Shown piece after piece: positions 18,975 through 28,340 of a stretch of DNA of 64,000 bases. The stretch comes from an uncultured Desulfatiglans sp. (GTDB taxonomy: Bacteria; Desulfobacterota; DSM-4660; Desulfatiglandales; Desulfatiglandaceae). The position numbers and the translations under genes are program-made. The DNA lies in assembly GCA_900498135.1 (NCBI GenBank), contig LR026961.1:582874-646873 (forward strand), given 5' to 3'. Every line of letters begins with the position of its first letter. The stretch's first letter is position 1. A model generated the notes under the pieces. That model was given only the letters and a program-made list of their open reading frames with translations, made no database searches and was not told where the DNA came from.

Positions 18975-19003
18975 TTGACTTGGCAGGCCCAGACGTTTAA
19001 AGT
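18975..19003 (+). promoter_or_regulatory. Candidate sigma-70 promoter for the T6SS operon
   Basis: TTGACT at 18975-18980 and TAAAGT at 18998-19003 are 17 bases apart in an AT-rich stretch. Transcription would start near 19010, about 110 bases before the first T6SS-operon gene. Confidence 0.45.
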
Positions 19004-19117
19004 ATTCCTTAAACTAGTTAATTTGTTAACATATTTTGACAACACCATCATCGCACTTCGGGCTGGCTATTCCACGGTACCCTGACCAAACACTCCTGCA
19101 ACGGAAAGGGTTCGAAC

Positions 19118-21331
19118 GTGGCTCACGAGCGCGTCTCACAGTCGCTGCTTCCCTATCTCGACGCCCAGAACACCTCCACAATGCGACTGGAGTTCGTCAA
19201 TCCAGTCGTGCCCGAACCCCTAACCGGGGAGCCGTTTTCGGTATTCGACGATTCCCAGCCGTTCGCACGTCTTTTCGAAGCCCGTTTCATCCTGGATGAG
19301 AGTACGGAGATCAAGCGGCTCCTCCTGCTCGTGCAGCGCGACCGCTGCCTCGCAGGCGAAGACCCCGTCCGCCCTCTCAGCAACCCGGATATCGACCGCT
19401 TGTGGCTGACAACCTACGCCCATTACCGCTCTCAGGGCCGATCGGCCGGGCTCACGGTCCTCGGCAGCCAGCTCGATGCCTCGCAGCGCTTCATGCCGCT
19501 CCGTTCGCTGTTTTTCTGCCAGAAGCAACGGATCTTCTTCCATCCCCCATGCCCGTCCTGCGGGGCGCCGCTCGACCTGTGCCGGGATGACTCGTTCCTT
19601 CGGGGGATGGGGCTGAGCCCCTACAGCGGATCCCTCTCACGCTACCTCCATTGCCCCGCCTGCCTTCAGGAAACCGGCCGGACGGCGTTCTACGCGCCGA
19701 TGACGGATCCCGCCGATCCGCTCGCCTTGAAAGACGGCCGCGCACTGATCCGCGGCTTCGCTCAGCAGGCCGGCCCCGGCGGCGCAGCGGCGGCCTTTCC
19801 CTGCCGGGGCTGCCCCGACGCCTCAGAGTGCTACGGCCCCTCGGGCCTGGCCGTCACAAGAGTGGTTCCCTTTGCCTTTTTCCCGTTTTTCATGCTCGTC
19901 TTCGACGCCCCGTCCCTGAGCCTCATCGATTTTTCGGCCCTCCTTGGCGGGGCCCCGCCGGATGACCTGGAGCGGCAGGCGCGCGAACGAGGGGACTACA
20001 GAAGACTCCGGCCCTTTCAGCCTCCGGGTGTTCGGCCGCTTCAGGAAGACAGGGAGGCGTTCCTTTTCCCGGATGGATCGCCCCGCCGTTTCGCAGAGGT
20101 CCTTTACCTCAAGCTGGGTCTCCTGGAGGCATGCCTGCGCCTCCTGAGGCCGCACCTCGAAACGTCCAGCGCACCAGGCACGGACTTTTCCTTCGACCGC
20201 CTGTGGGTCGATCTCCCGGGCAGCCCCGGACATCTGCCTCTCTGCTGGTCTTTCAACCTCCGCTCGATCGGAACGGTCAGCAGCCGCCCGCCCTTGCCTC
20301 TACCGTTGCAGGGGAGCGCCGCTACCGGGCTTCAGCTGCTCGGTCTGGTCTGGTTCCAGATCCTCCTGGCCAACCGGCGGCAAAAACCACAGGACATTTA
20401 CAGCGCCCTGCAGGAGGCCCTTCAGACGCTCGGCGCCGGCCCCGATGACGCCTTTCCCGCAGTTGCACGAAACCACCCGGACAGCGTCTTCTCCTCTCGA
20501 AACATCTTCTGGAATCGTGAATCCGCCGCAGGCGAAGCATTCGCCCCATGGTGGGAACGGTCCCTCGGCGTCGGCTGCGGCCTTCTTCGAAACAGCGCCG
20601 CGGGCGCTGTCGAAGCCGCCCTCGAGGGCATCGAACGGACCCTGGGCGAACTGCGGCAGGAGATCAAGACCTGGCTGTTTCAACCGGAAGCCCGCCCCAC
20701 CGCCGGAAGGGCCGCGGTCGAAGACCCAGGCGAGCGCCCCCGTGAAGACGAGGCGATTTGTCGCCTTCTGCAGGATATCAAGGCCGAATGGGCCGCCCGG
20801 GCGGGGCGGGAGCGTCCGCAGCATTGGGAAACGGAGCCCCCCTCGTTGCACGCCGGACAGGATGCAGCCGAAACCCTGGCCGGGACCGTGGTCCTTTCAG
20901 CAGCCGGGGAACCGTCCGGGAGCGTCCCACTAAAACCTCCCCTCTCAGCGGAGGGCGAACTCCAGTCGACGATGATCATCGGCCGGGACAAAAGGCCGGA
21001 GCCCGCCGTTTATCCCCCGGGAGATCGAACGGAACATGGGCAGGATTCGCAACCGGCGACCGTCGTGCTTTCCCCCGACGGTCCACCGGACGCCCCGCAG
21101 CCCGCGGGGGACAGACCGGGTCCCGCGGCCCCGGAAACCGGCCCGGCGCCGGAGGCTCTCGAGGAGACCGTGGTGATCGGCCGGAACGGAGCACCCCCTG
21201 CAGACGACTGGAACCGCCTCTCCGGCACCGCTGCCGGAGCGAAGCCAGAGGCGGCTCCCTCAGCCGGGGCAAAATCCGAGGACGACGACCTCATGACCGA
21301 AACGGTGATCCTGCGCAGGGACAAAAAATAA
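19118..21331 (+). CDS. T6SS-operon protein with zinc-ribbon-like cysteines and a tail of five Thr-x-x-Ile/Leu motifs
   Basis: This is the first gene of the T6SS operon (737 residues; GTG start at 19118 after GGAAAGGG). The first part has paired cysteines (C-P-S-C, C-P-A-C, C-R-G-C plus further Cys) that look like zinc-binding knuckles. The last 150 residues are low-complexity, rich in Pro, Ala, Glu and Gly. They hold five evenly spread motifs, T590-V-V-L, T618-M-I-I, T648-V-V-L, T684-V-V-I and T729-V-I-L, each in an otherwise disordered context. Thr-x-x-Ile/Leu is the recognition pattern of FHA domains when the Thr is phosphorylated, and the window encodes a Ser/Thr kinase, a PP2C phosphatase and an FHA protein. 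I do not recognise the family; a phospho-regulated scaffold for the T6SS is an inference. Confidence 0.8.
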   Translation: MAHERVSQSLLPYLDAQNTSTMRLEFVNPVVPEPLTGEPFSVFDDSQPFARLFEARFILDESTEIKRLLLLVQRDRCLAGEDPVRPLSNPDIDRLWLTTYAHYRSQGRSAGLTVLGSQLDASQRFMPLRSLFFCQKQRIFFHPPCPSCGAPLDLCRDDSFLRGMGLSPYSGSLSRYLHCPACLQETGRTAFYAPMTDPADPLALKDGRALIRGFAQQAGPGGAAAAFPCRGCPDASECYGPSGLAVTRVVPFAFFPFFMLVFDAPSLSLIDFSALLGGAPPDDLERQARERGDYRRLRPFQPPGVRPLQEDREAFLFPDGSPRRFAEVLYLKLGLLEACLRLLRPHLETSSAPGTDFSFDRLWVDLPGSPGHLPLCWSFNLRSIGTVSSRPPLPLPLQGSAATGLQLLGLVWFQILLANRRQKPQDIYSALQEALQTLGAGPDDAFPAVARNHPDSVFSSRNIFWNRESAAGEAFAPWWERSLGVGCGLLRNSAAGAVEAALEGIERTLGELRQEIKTWLFQPEARPTAGRAAVEDPGERPREDEAICRLLQDIKAEWAARAGRERPQHWETEPPSLHAGQDAAETLAGTVVLSAAGEPSGSVPLKPPLSAEGELQSTMIIGRDKRPEPAVYPPGDRTEHGQDSQPATVVLSPDGPPDAPQPAGDRPGPAAPETGPAPEALEETVVIGRNGAPPADDWNRLSGTAAGAKPEAAPSAGAKSEDDDLMTETVILRRDKK

Positions 21332-21423
21332 CCCCCAGGCGGCGCGGCGCAGGACATCGGGAGGAGACTCGAAGGGGTCCCGCCGCCCCGGGAGGGCCGG
21401 GCCTATCCAGCGGGCAGAAACAG

Positions 21424-22188
21424 ATGGATCAGAAAAGGTCATCCAAAGACGATCACGCAATGGGACCGACAGCACTGGTCGGAGCTATCCGGGCCATTTA
21501 CCGGCAGGGTCCTGAACAGGCGCGCACGCGCATCGAGGCGATGCTCACGGCGGAACTGGGCGGCTATCCCTACGAGGTTCAGGAGAAGTCACTCGCCGAT
21601 CTGACCGCAGCATTCCTTCCGCGCGAAGAGCGGCCGGCCGCCGGCGCCCTGGAAACAACGACCCTCCGGAGGGTCGTAGCCCTGATCCTCGGCAGGGAGC
21701 CGGAGGCGGACATGCCGGCCGAGGAGTTGGTGAAACGCCTCGCCGAATCCGTGAACAAGCTCTTCGACCTCATCAACGAGGTGGTCCGCTCCATCGATCT
21801 TCATCTGGCGCCCGGCGGGGGAGAAGAGACGATTCGGCACGTCATCGGCTCGGAGATAGCCGGGGCCGGCGGCGCCAGGTCGATCGAAGGCTACCTCGGT
21901 CAGATCAAACGCGCCTTCATGATCGCCCAGGAAGCCTCCAAACGGACGGCTGTCGAGCAGGTGGGCGGCATCCTTCAGGCCCTCGACCCCGAGGCCCTCT
22001 CGAAAAGCGGCGGAGGGGGGCTTCGATTCGGCCCCCTGCGCAAGGCCGAACTCTTCGGACTCTATGAGGAGCATTTTCGGCAATGTCGGCAATGGTTTGA
22101 ATCGAATCGGTTCATGGAAGACTGGATACGGGGCTTCGAACGGAATTGCGCAAAGATAACGGCAGAACAAGACGGAGGTTCGCATTGA
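21424..22188 (+). CDS. T6SS protein resembling the C-terminal domain of TagH/Fha, without an FHA domain
   Basis: The protein of 254 residues is helical and acidic. Its last 70 residues (around F-G-P-L-R-K-A-E-L-F-G-L-Y-E-E-H-F and following) resemble the C-terminal domain of T6SS FHA proteins (TagH/Fha/ImpI). The N-terminal FHA domain of those proteins is absent. The ATG at 21424 has only a weak Shine-Dalgarno; the same frame is open further upstream but there overlaps the preceding gene. The stop overlaps the tssJ start. It probably docks at the T6SS baseplate or membrane complex as the effector half of a split TagH. The family assignment rests on pattern resemblance and is moderate. Confidence 0.6.
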   Translation: MDQKRSSKDDHAMGPTALVGAIRAIYRQGPEQARTRIEAMLTAELGGYPYEVQEKSLADLTAAFLPREERPAAGALETTTLRRVVALILGREPEADMPAEELVKRLAESVNKLFDLINEVVRSIDLHLAPGGGEETIRHVIGSEIAGAGGARSIEGYLGQIKRAFMIAQEASKRTAVEQVGGILQALDPEALSKSGGGGLRFGPLRKAELFGLYEEHFRQCRQWFESNRFMEDWIRGFERNCAKITAEQDGGSH

Positions 22189-22763
22189 AACAGAGGATTG
22201 CATGGATTGGTGCCGGAGTTCTTCTCTGGGGCATTATCGCGGGTCTTGCAGGATGCGCTTCGAGCCCGCCGCTGCCCCCCTCTCCACCCGAATTCACCTA
22301 CGAAGAAGAGGCGATCGAACTCTACATCAAAGCCGATCCCCGCCTGAATTTGTACGACGGGCTGCCGCACACGCTTCTGCTCTGCGTCTATCAGTTGAGG
22401 GATCCCAACAGTTTCCACCAGCTTGCCGACCAGCCGGGGGGCATCTACAAACTCCTCGAGTGCGCCCCCTTCGACGCGAGCGTCGCCGCGGCCAAACGCC
22501 TGATCGTTCACCCCGATCAGGATCTCAAATATCCCCTGGACCGGGCCGAGGGGGCCCGGTACGTCGCGGTCGTAGCAGGATACTACGCCCTCCAGAAGGG
22601 AAACATCATCCGCCTCTTCGATGTCCCCGTGGTCGTGGAAAAACCGGAGGCGAAAGGCCGGCAGCCGGTGTCCCGGCCTGCTCATCTGACCGTCGAGCTG
22701 GACCTGGGCTCCGAACGGATCGAAGATCGACCGGCAAACGATGCTCCACCGAAAACCCCTTGA
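22185..22763 (+). CDS. tssJ: TssJ, T6SS outer-membrane lipoprotein
   Basis: TssJ anchors the T6SS membrane complex to the outer membrane and binds TssM. The 192-residue product has a lipoprotein signal with lipobox L-A-G-C at residues 21-24 and no Asp after the Cys, consistent with outer-membrane sorting. The body carries the TssJ beta-sandwich pattern, including L-L-L-C-V-Y-Q-L-R-D-P-N-S-F. Translation probably starts at a TTG at 22185 that overlaps the previous stop (TTGA) and sits six bases after GGAGG; no ATG gives a sensible signal peptide. A Pro-rich linker follows the lipidated Cys. Confidence 0.88.
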   Translation: MKQRIAWIGAGVLLWGIIAGLAGCASSPPLPPSPPEFTYEEEAIELYIKADPRLNLYDGLPHTLLLCVYQLRDPNSFHQLADQPGGIYKLLECAPFDASVAAAKRLIVHPDQDLKYPLDRAEGARYVAVVAGYYALQKGNIIRLFDVPVVVEKPEAKGRQPVSRPAHLTVELDLGSERIEDRPANDAPPKTP

Positions 22764-22782
22764 AGCGGGAGCGCACGGGACC

Positions 22783-24168
22783 ATGGACAGACCCCTTTTC
22801 TGGCACCAGGGCCTTTTCCTGCAGCCGCAGCATTTTCAACTCGCGGATCGGCACGCCGGGACCTTGCTCCAGCCGTTCCACCGCTTCCTGCAGCCTGACT
22901 TCTGGGGGGTCGGTGACATCGAAATCGCAGAGGCCGCCCTTGGAAACCTGACCTTCGAACTGACGCGGGGAGAATTCATCTTTCCCGACCGGACGCACGC
23001 GGTCTTCCCCGGCAACGCCCTGATCGAAGGCCGATCCTTCGAGGAGGCCTGGGTGAACGGGGGAAAGCCCCTCACGGTCTACGTCGGCCTCAGGCAATGG
23101 AATGAATCCGGTGAAAACGTGACGGTGCTGCCGCGCATCGAACGGCTTTCGGAGATCACCACCCGCTTCACGGCCCCGGTCGACCCGGACGAGATCCAGG
23201 ACCTGCATCAGCAAGGTCCGAGCGGGCAGGTCAAGCGGCTCCACTATGTCCTGCGCATCTTCTGGGAACCGGAGATCAGCCGGCTCGGAGGCTACGCGCT
23301 GGTCCCGGTGGCGAGGCTCGAACGGCGCGCGGAGAAGGTCGTTCTGGACGAGGCATTCTTCCCGCCCTGTCTCGCCGTGACAGCCTGCGCCCCCTTGCTG
23401 GCAACGGTGCGCGAGATCCGCGATCAACTCGCGGCGCGCGGCCGCCAGCTGGAGGCCTACAAGCGCGACCGGGGCATCCATTCGGCCGAATTCGGGGCCC
23501 GGGACATGGTCTACCTGCTGGCGCTGCGATCCCTCAACCGCTACGTGCCGCTTCTCTTCCACCTGACCGAGGCCGAGCCCGTTCACCCCTGGCAAGTCTA
23601 CGCCCTCCTGCGCCAACTGGTAGGAGAGCTCTCCTCCTTTTCGGGCGAGATCAACGCGCTGGGCGAGGGGCCCGGGGGGACCCGACTCCTGCCCCCCTAC
23701 GACCACCGCAACCTCGGGCCCTGTTTCTCGGCCGCACGCTCACTGATCACGCGCCTTCTGGACGAAATCACGGCCGGGCCGGAATATGTCCTGCAGGTCC
23801 TCTTCGACGGAACCTATTTCGCAGCTGAACTGCCGCCGGCCATCTTCGAGGGCCGCATGCGCTACTACCTGGTCTTCGAGACCGAAGCCGACCCTCAGAC
23901 CGTGCTCCGCTCTCTCGAGACGGCCGCCAAAATCGGTTCGCGCGAAACGCTGCCGATCCTGATCGCCCGCGCCCTGCCGGGGGTCCGGCTGGCCCATCTG
24001 CCGGCCCCGCCGCAGGAACTGCCCCGGCGTGCAAGGGCCCTCTACTTCCAGATCGACCACCACAGCGACCAGTGGCTCCCGGTGCAGAAGAACCGCAACC
24101 TCGCCCTTTACTGGGATCAAGCCCCGGAAGACCTCAAGATCGAGCTGATGGTGACGGGGAGGAGATGA
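22783..24168 (+). CDS. tssK: TssK, T6SS baseplate-membrane complex linker
   Basis: TssK connects the baseplate (TssEFG) to the membrane complex. The 461-residue product opens with the family hallmark F-W-H-Q-G-L-F-L-Q-P-Q-H-F-Q shortly after the start. The ATG at 22783 is chosen because it places this motif at residue 5, as in other TssK proteins; an in-frame ATG 42 bases upstream would add an atypical extension over the tssJ end. The stop codon overlaps the tssL region. Confidence 0.95.
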   Translation: MDRPLFWHQGLFLQPQHFQLADRHAGTLLQPFHRFLQPDFWGVGDIEIAEAALGNLTFELTRGEFIFPDRTHAVFPGNALIEGRSFEEAWVNGGKPLTVYVGLRQWNESGENVTVLPRIERLSEITTRFTAPVDPDEIQDLHQQGPSGQVKRLHYVLRIFWEPEISRLGGYALVPVARLERRAEKVVLDEAFFPPCLAVTACAPLLATVREIRDQLAARGRQLEAYKRDRGIHSAEFGARDMVYLLALRSLNRYVPLLFHLTEAEPVHPWQVYALLRQLVGELSSFSGEINALGEGPGGTRLLPPYDHRNLGPCFSAARSLITRLLDEITAGPEYVLQVLFDGTYFAAELPPAIFEGRMRYYLVFETEADPQTVLRSLETAAKIGSRETLPILIARALPGVRLAHLPAPPQELPRRARALYFQIDHHSDQWLPVQKNRNLALYWDQAPEDLKIELMVTGRR

Positions 24169-24170
24169 GC

Positions 24171-24851
24171 ATGCGTTTGACCGATTGCTTCATGGAACTG
24201 ATCGCCTATGTCGCCTATTTCATCCGGGGCGACACCATCCGACAGGCCTCCTTCGAGCAGGTGCGGGCCGACATCCAGCGTCTGATCTCAGGGGCCGAGG
24301 CCCGCTTCGACAGCGGATCCTTCACGCGAGAGGACTACGATCTGGCGCGCTTTGCCGTCTTTGCCTGGATCGACGAGGTGATCCTCAGTTCGCAATGGCC
24401 GGAACGGCAGCGCTGGCAGGGGGAGCAGCTGCAGCGCATCCACTACCAGACCGCCGACGCGGGCGAAGGCTTCTTCGAGCGGCTGAATATGCTCGGGCCT
24501 CATCAGTCGGAGGTCCGCGAGGTCTACTATCTGTGTCTGGCCATGGGCTTCATGGGGCGGTATTGCCATGAAGGGGACGAATACCTCCTCGAGCAGTTGA
24601 AAGCCACCAACCTGAAAGTCCTCTCCGGCAGTTCCATGGCACTGCCCAGCCTGGAAGACCGGGAGCTGTTCCCCGAGGCCTATCCGCCCGAGACGGAGAC
24701 CATGGCGGCCCCTGCGCGGGCAGCCGGGCGTCTGCCCTTTTTCACCCTCGCCTGTATCGGGTGTCCGGTCATCCTGTATGCCGGACTGTTTCTGATCTAC
24801 CGTTTCATCCTGAGCAGCGTCAGCGTAAACGTCCTCAGCGCGGTGCAGTAA
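24171..24851 (+). CDS. tssL: TssL (DotU-like) T6SS inner-membrane protein
   Basis: TssL forms the inner-membrane part of the T6SS with TssM. The 226-residue product is the DotU-type cytoplasmic domain with a C-terminal transmembrane helix (about residues 185-210) and no peptidoglycan-binding extension. The family core C-F-M-E-L-I-A-Y-V is near the N-terminus and the conserved F-A-x-x-A-W-I-D-E segment follows. The ATG at 24171 lies eight bases after GGAGG. An ATG at 24165 overlaps the tssK stop (ATGA) and would add two residues. tssM starts on the base after the stop. Confidence 0.92.
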   Translation: MRLTDCFMELIAYVAYFIRGDTIRQASFEQVRADIQRLISGAEARFDSGSFTREDYDLARFAVFAWIDEVILSSQWPERQRWQGEQLQRIHYQTADAGEGFFERLNMLGPHQSEVREVYYLCLAMGFMGRYCHEGDEYLLEQLKATNLKVLSGSSMALPSLEDRELFPEAYPPETETMAAPARAAGRLPFFTLACIGCPVILYAGLFLIYRFILSSVSVNVLSAVQ

Positions 24852-27800
24852 ATGAAAAGACTCCTCAAAGGGTTTCTCGTCATTCTCGCGGTCCTTCTGG
24901 TCGTCCTCGTGGTGGCCGGCCTGGTCCTGACCCTCGACTGGCCCTGGTGGGTGGGGATCTTCATCCTCGTCGGGCTGGCAGGCGTCTGGCTCGGATTCGT
25001 CTTTCTCGAGAAGGTGCTGCTGCGCCAGCGCGAGGAGCGCTTCGTTCAGCAGGTCATCGCCCAGGACGATGCCTATCTGAAGGGGCTATCCGACCAGGAG
25101 CGGGATCAGGCGCGGGAGGTCCAGGAGCGCTGGCGGGAAGCCGTGACCGCCCTCAAGCAGTCCCACCTCAAAAAGCTCGGCAACCCGCTCTATGTCCTGC
25201 CCTGGTACCTGGTCATCGGAGAAAGCGGTTCCGGCAAGACCACGGCCATCCAAAGCGCCCGGCTTTCAGCGCCCTTTGCGGAAATGACGCGCACCTCGGG
25301 CCTGTCCGGCACCCGCAACTGCGACTGGTGGTTTTTCGACCAGGCGGTGATCATCGACACCGCCGGACGCTACGCCATCCCCGTGGACGAGGGACGGGAC
25401 AAGGAGGAGTGGACGCGCTTCCTGGCCCAATTGGCCAAGTTCCGCAAGAAGGAGCCCCTGAACGGGTTGGTGGTGAGCCTGCCCGCGGACAAGCTGCTTC
25501 AGGGCGACACGGCGCGGCTCGAGGAGGACGGCCGGGCCATCCGGCGCCGTGCCGACGAGCTCATGCGCGTGCTCGGGGCCCGTTTCCCGGTGTACGTGCT
25601 CGTCACCAAATGCGACCTGATCCAGGGGATGACCCAATTCTGCGACCAGCTCCCGGAAAAGGCCCAACAACAGGCCATGGGGTTTGTCAACCGTGATCTG
25701 AAGGCCGGCGTAGAAGACTTCCTCGGCCGGGCCATGCAGACGATCGGCACACGCCTGCGGGAACTGCGCCTGCTGCTGCTTCACCGGGGCGGCACCCGTG
25801 CGGTGGACCCGGCGCTCCTCCTGTTTCCGGAGGAATTCGAGGGCTTGACGCCCGGACTCACGGCCTTTCTGAAGGCCGCTTTCCAGCAAAACCCCTACCA
25901 GGAGACCCCCATCCTGCGCGGCCTCTTTTTCAGCAGCGGCTGCCAGGAAGGAAGCCCCTATTCCCACTTCCTCCAGGCCCTGGGACTCATCGCATCGCGC
26001 GAGGTGCTGCCCGGGACCAGCCGCGGGCTGTTCCTACACGATTTCTTCTCGCGGATCCTGCCAAAGGATCGCCGCCTCTTCGCGCCCACCCAGCGTGCAC
26101 TCGACTGGCGCCGTCTCACCCGAAATCTCGGCCTGAGCGCCTGGGTCGCGCTCGTGCTGGCCGCTTGCGGTCTGCTCAGCTTTTCGTTTGTGCGCAACCT
26201 CTCGAGCCTGCGGCACATCGCGCACGAATTCACAGCCCCTGCAGTTATCCGGGGGGACACCGTCACCGACCTCGCCACCCTGGAGCGCTTCCGGCAGGCC
26301 GCCCTGCGGGTGGAAGACCAGAATCGCAACTGGTGGATCCCCCGGATGGGTCTGCCCGACAGCAAGAAGGTCGAACTGCAGCTGAAGGCGCATTTCTGCA
26401 GGCAATTCCGGAAAGGCCTCCTCGACCCGCTCGACCACACCGAATCAGAAACGGTGATGCGCTTTTCCGCCGCCACGCCCGGGCAGATCATCGGGCCCCA
26501 TGTCGTTCATCTGGTGCGGCGGATCCTCCTTATCAAAGCGCGGCAAGCCGGAGAGGATCTCGAGGCGCTCGAGGCCCGGCCCCAACCGGGCTATGCCGCA
26601 CTTCTGCCGGCAGCCGGACCGCATCTGCCAGAGGAAGCCGTGGACGAGGGGTTCGCTCTTCTCTACCTCCACTATCTGGTGTGGTCTTCCAGGAGTGAGG
26701 ACTTCAACCAGGAGATAGGCGACCTGCAGCGTCTGCTCCAGCACGCCCTCACCCATGAAGGGGCGCGGCTCGACTGGCTGACGGATTACGTCGACACCCG
26801 CACCGCGCTTTCCCCGGTCAAGCTCAAGGATTTCTGGGGGGAGAGTCTGGCCGGGGCCGACTCCCCCGCCGTGCCCCCCTGCTTCACCCGCCAAGGCAAG
26901 GCCTTCATCGAGGGCCTGATCGCAGACATCGAGAACGCCCTGCCGGACCCGGCGCGGCTCGCCGGCCGGAAGACCGCTTTCCTGACCGCCTATGCTGCGG
27001 ACTATCTCCGTAGCTGGCAGGCCTTTGGCGCGGCCTTCCGTCAGGGGGAAGCCGGCCTCGAGGCCGGCGAACCCCGCCGGACGGCGGCGGCGTTGATGGG
27101 AAGCGACCAGGGGCCCTATTTCAACCTCCTTTCGCGGATGGCCGAAGAGCTGGGGCCTTTCTCCGAGCGGCGGGACGACACCGGATGGCCAGACGCGCTG
27201 CTCGCCTTCCGGAATGTGCGCGTCCTGGCGGACAAGGAGGCCCTTGCCGAAGAGAGCCCCGGTCTTTCCAAGGCCGCGAAAAAGGGCAAAGACCTGATCG
27301 GGAGGCTCGAAGAGACATTCAGCCGGGGAGAAGACGACCCGTCGCTGCGGTCGATGATGACGGCCGCCTCGGCCCTGCGTGATTATCGCGCCGCCCTGAT
27401 GGAGATCACCCCCGTCTCGGCCTCGCGCCTCGTCGCCTACCAGACGGCCGCCCAGGTCTTCAGCGAAGACCCGGCAATGAGCAAATCCCCGCTCGTGGCA
27501 GCCCAGAACGCCTACGCACGGCTCAAGGCCGCGATGGCGACGGCGGGCGCCGGATCCGGGTCCGGCTCCGGACTCGTCTGGGACCTGGTCAAGGGCCCTT
27601 TCGACTATCTTTGGACGTATGTCCGGATGGAAACCGCCTGCCATCTGCAGGACTTGTGGGAACAACAGGTGCTGGTGGAAGTCGAAGGCATTTCCGACCT
27701 GCAGCGGGTCAATGAGCTGCTCCTCGGCGACGGGGGTTATGCCCTGCAGTATGTCAAAGGACCCGCGGCCCCTTTTCTCGGACGAAGCCTCGACAGGGGC

Positions 27801-28340
27801 TACTACTCCAAACGGGTGATGGGCGAAGCCATTCCCTTCGAGGGCGCATTCCTCTCCTTCCTTACCCGCGGGGCCCGCACCGCCAGACCGATCGAACAGA
27901 GCTATGCGGTCACCATCAAAGGCCTGCCCACGGACACCAACCCGGAGGCGCACATCCGCCCCCATGCCACGCGCCTGGAACTGCAGTGCGCAGCCCAGAC
28001 CTTCAGCCTGGCGAACTTTCAGTTTCCGATCACCAAGGTTTTCAAGTGGGAACCCCAAACCTGCGGCGACGTCGTCTTTACCATCGAGGTGGGGACCCTG
28101 AGCCTGGTCAAGACCTACACGGGCAACCTGGCCTTTGCTCAGTTTCTGAGGGATTTCAACAGGGGAGAGCGCACGTTCCGGCCGGATGAATTCCCGCGGG
28201 AGGCATCCGCCCTCAAGCAGATGGGGATCAGCTTCATCCGCGCCCGGTACCAGTTCAGCGGTCATGGCGCCGCTGTCAAACTGCTGGCTGCGGGCCCGGG
28301 ACGGGCGCCGAGGACCATCGTGCGGTGCTGGGATCGATGA
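24852..28340 (+). CDS. tssM: TssM (IcmF-like) T6SS inner-membrane protein
   Basis: The 1162-residue TssM spans the envelope from the inner membrane to TssJ. It has two N-terminal membrane helices (about residues 5-55), a cytoplasmic NTPase domain with an intact Walker A G-E-S-G-S-G-K-T at 123-130, a third helix near residue 435, and a long periplasmic part with the IcmF-related region and a C-terminal beta domain. The intact Walker A suggests the ATPase-competent subgroup. It starts directly after the tssL stop, and its own stop overlaps tagF (ATGA). Confidence 0.96.
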   Translation: MKRLLKGFLVILAVLLVVLVVAGLVLTLDWPWWVGIFILVGLAGVWLGFVFLEKVLLRQREERFVQQVIAQDDAYLKGLSDQERDQAREVQERWREAVTALKQSHLKKLGNPLYVLPWYLVIGESGSGKTTAIQSARLSAPFAEMTRTSGLSGTRNCDWWFFDQAVIIDTAGRYAIPVDEGRDKEEWTRFLAQLAKFRKKEPLNGLVVSLPADKLLQGDTARLEEDGRAIRRRADELMRVLGARFPVYVLVTKCDLIQGMTQFCDQLPEKAQQQAMGFVNRDLKAGVEDFLGRAMQTIGTRLRELRLLLLHRGGTRAVDPALLLFPEEFEGLTPGLTAFLKAAFQQNPYQETPILRGLFFSSGCQEGSPYSHFLQALGLIASREVLPGTSRGLFLHDFFSRILPKDRRLFAPTQRALDWRRLTRNLGLSAWVALVLAACGLLSFSFVRNLSSLRHIAHEFTAPAVIRGDTVTDLATLERFRQAALRVEDQNRNWWIPRMGLPDSKKVELQLKAHFCRQFRKGLLDPLDHTESETVMRFSAATPGQIIGPHVVHLVRRILLIKARQAGEDLEALEARPQPGYAALLPAAGPHLPEEAVDEGFALLYLHYLVWSSRSEDFNQEIGDLQRLLQHALTHEGARLDWLTDYVDTRTALSPVKLKDFWGESLAGADSPAVPPCFTRQGKAFIEGLIADIENALPDPARLAGRKTAFLTAYAADYLRSWQAFGAAFRQGEAGLEAGEPRRTAAALMGSDQGPYFNLLSRMAEELGPFSERRDDTGWPDALLAFRNVRVLADKEALAEESPGLSKAAKKGKDLIGRLEETFSRGEDDPSLRSMMTAASALRDYRAALMEITPVSASRLVAYQTAAQVFSEDPAMSKSPLVAAQNAYARLKAAMATAGAGSGSGSGLVWDLVKGPFDYLWTYVRMETACHLQDLWEQQVLVEVEGISDLQRVNELLLGDGGYALQYVKGPAAPFLGRSLDRGYYSKRVMGEAIPFEGAFLSFLTRGARTARPIEQSYAVTIKGLPTDTNPEAHIRPHATRLELQCAAQTFSLANFQFPITKVFKWEPQTCGDVVFTIEVGTLSLVKTYTGNLAFAQFLRDFNRGERTFRPDEFPREASALKQMGISFIRARYQFSGHGAAVKLLAAGPGRAPRTIVRCWDR

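Larger units (their letters stand above)
18358..19117. other. Intergenic region between the kinase gene and the T6SS operon (about 760 bases)
   Basis: No credible gene is present. The left part is a mosaic of repeat copies (18501-18942). The right part, from about 18945 to 19060, is markedly AT-rich compared with the surroundings and contains the promoter candidate for the T6SS operon. The kinase gene and the T6SS operon diverge from this region. Confidence 0.7.
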
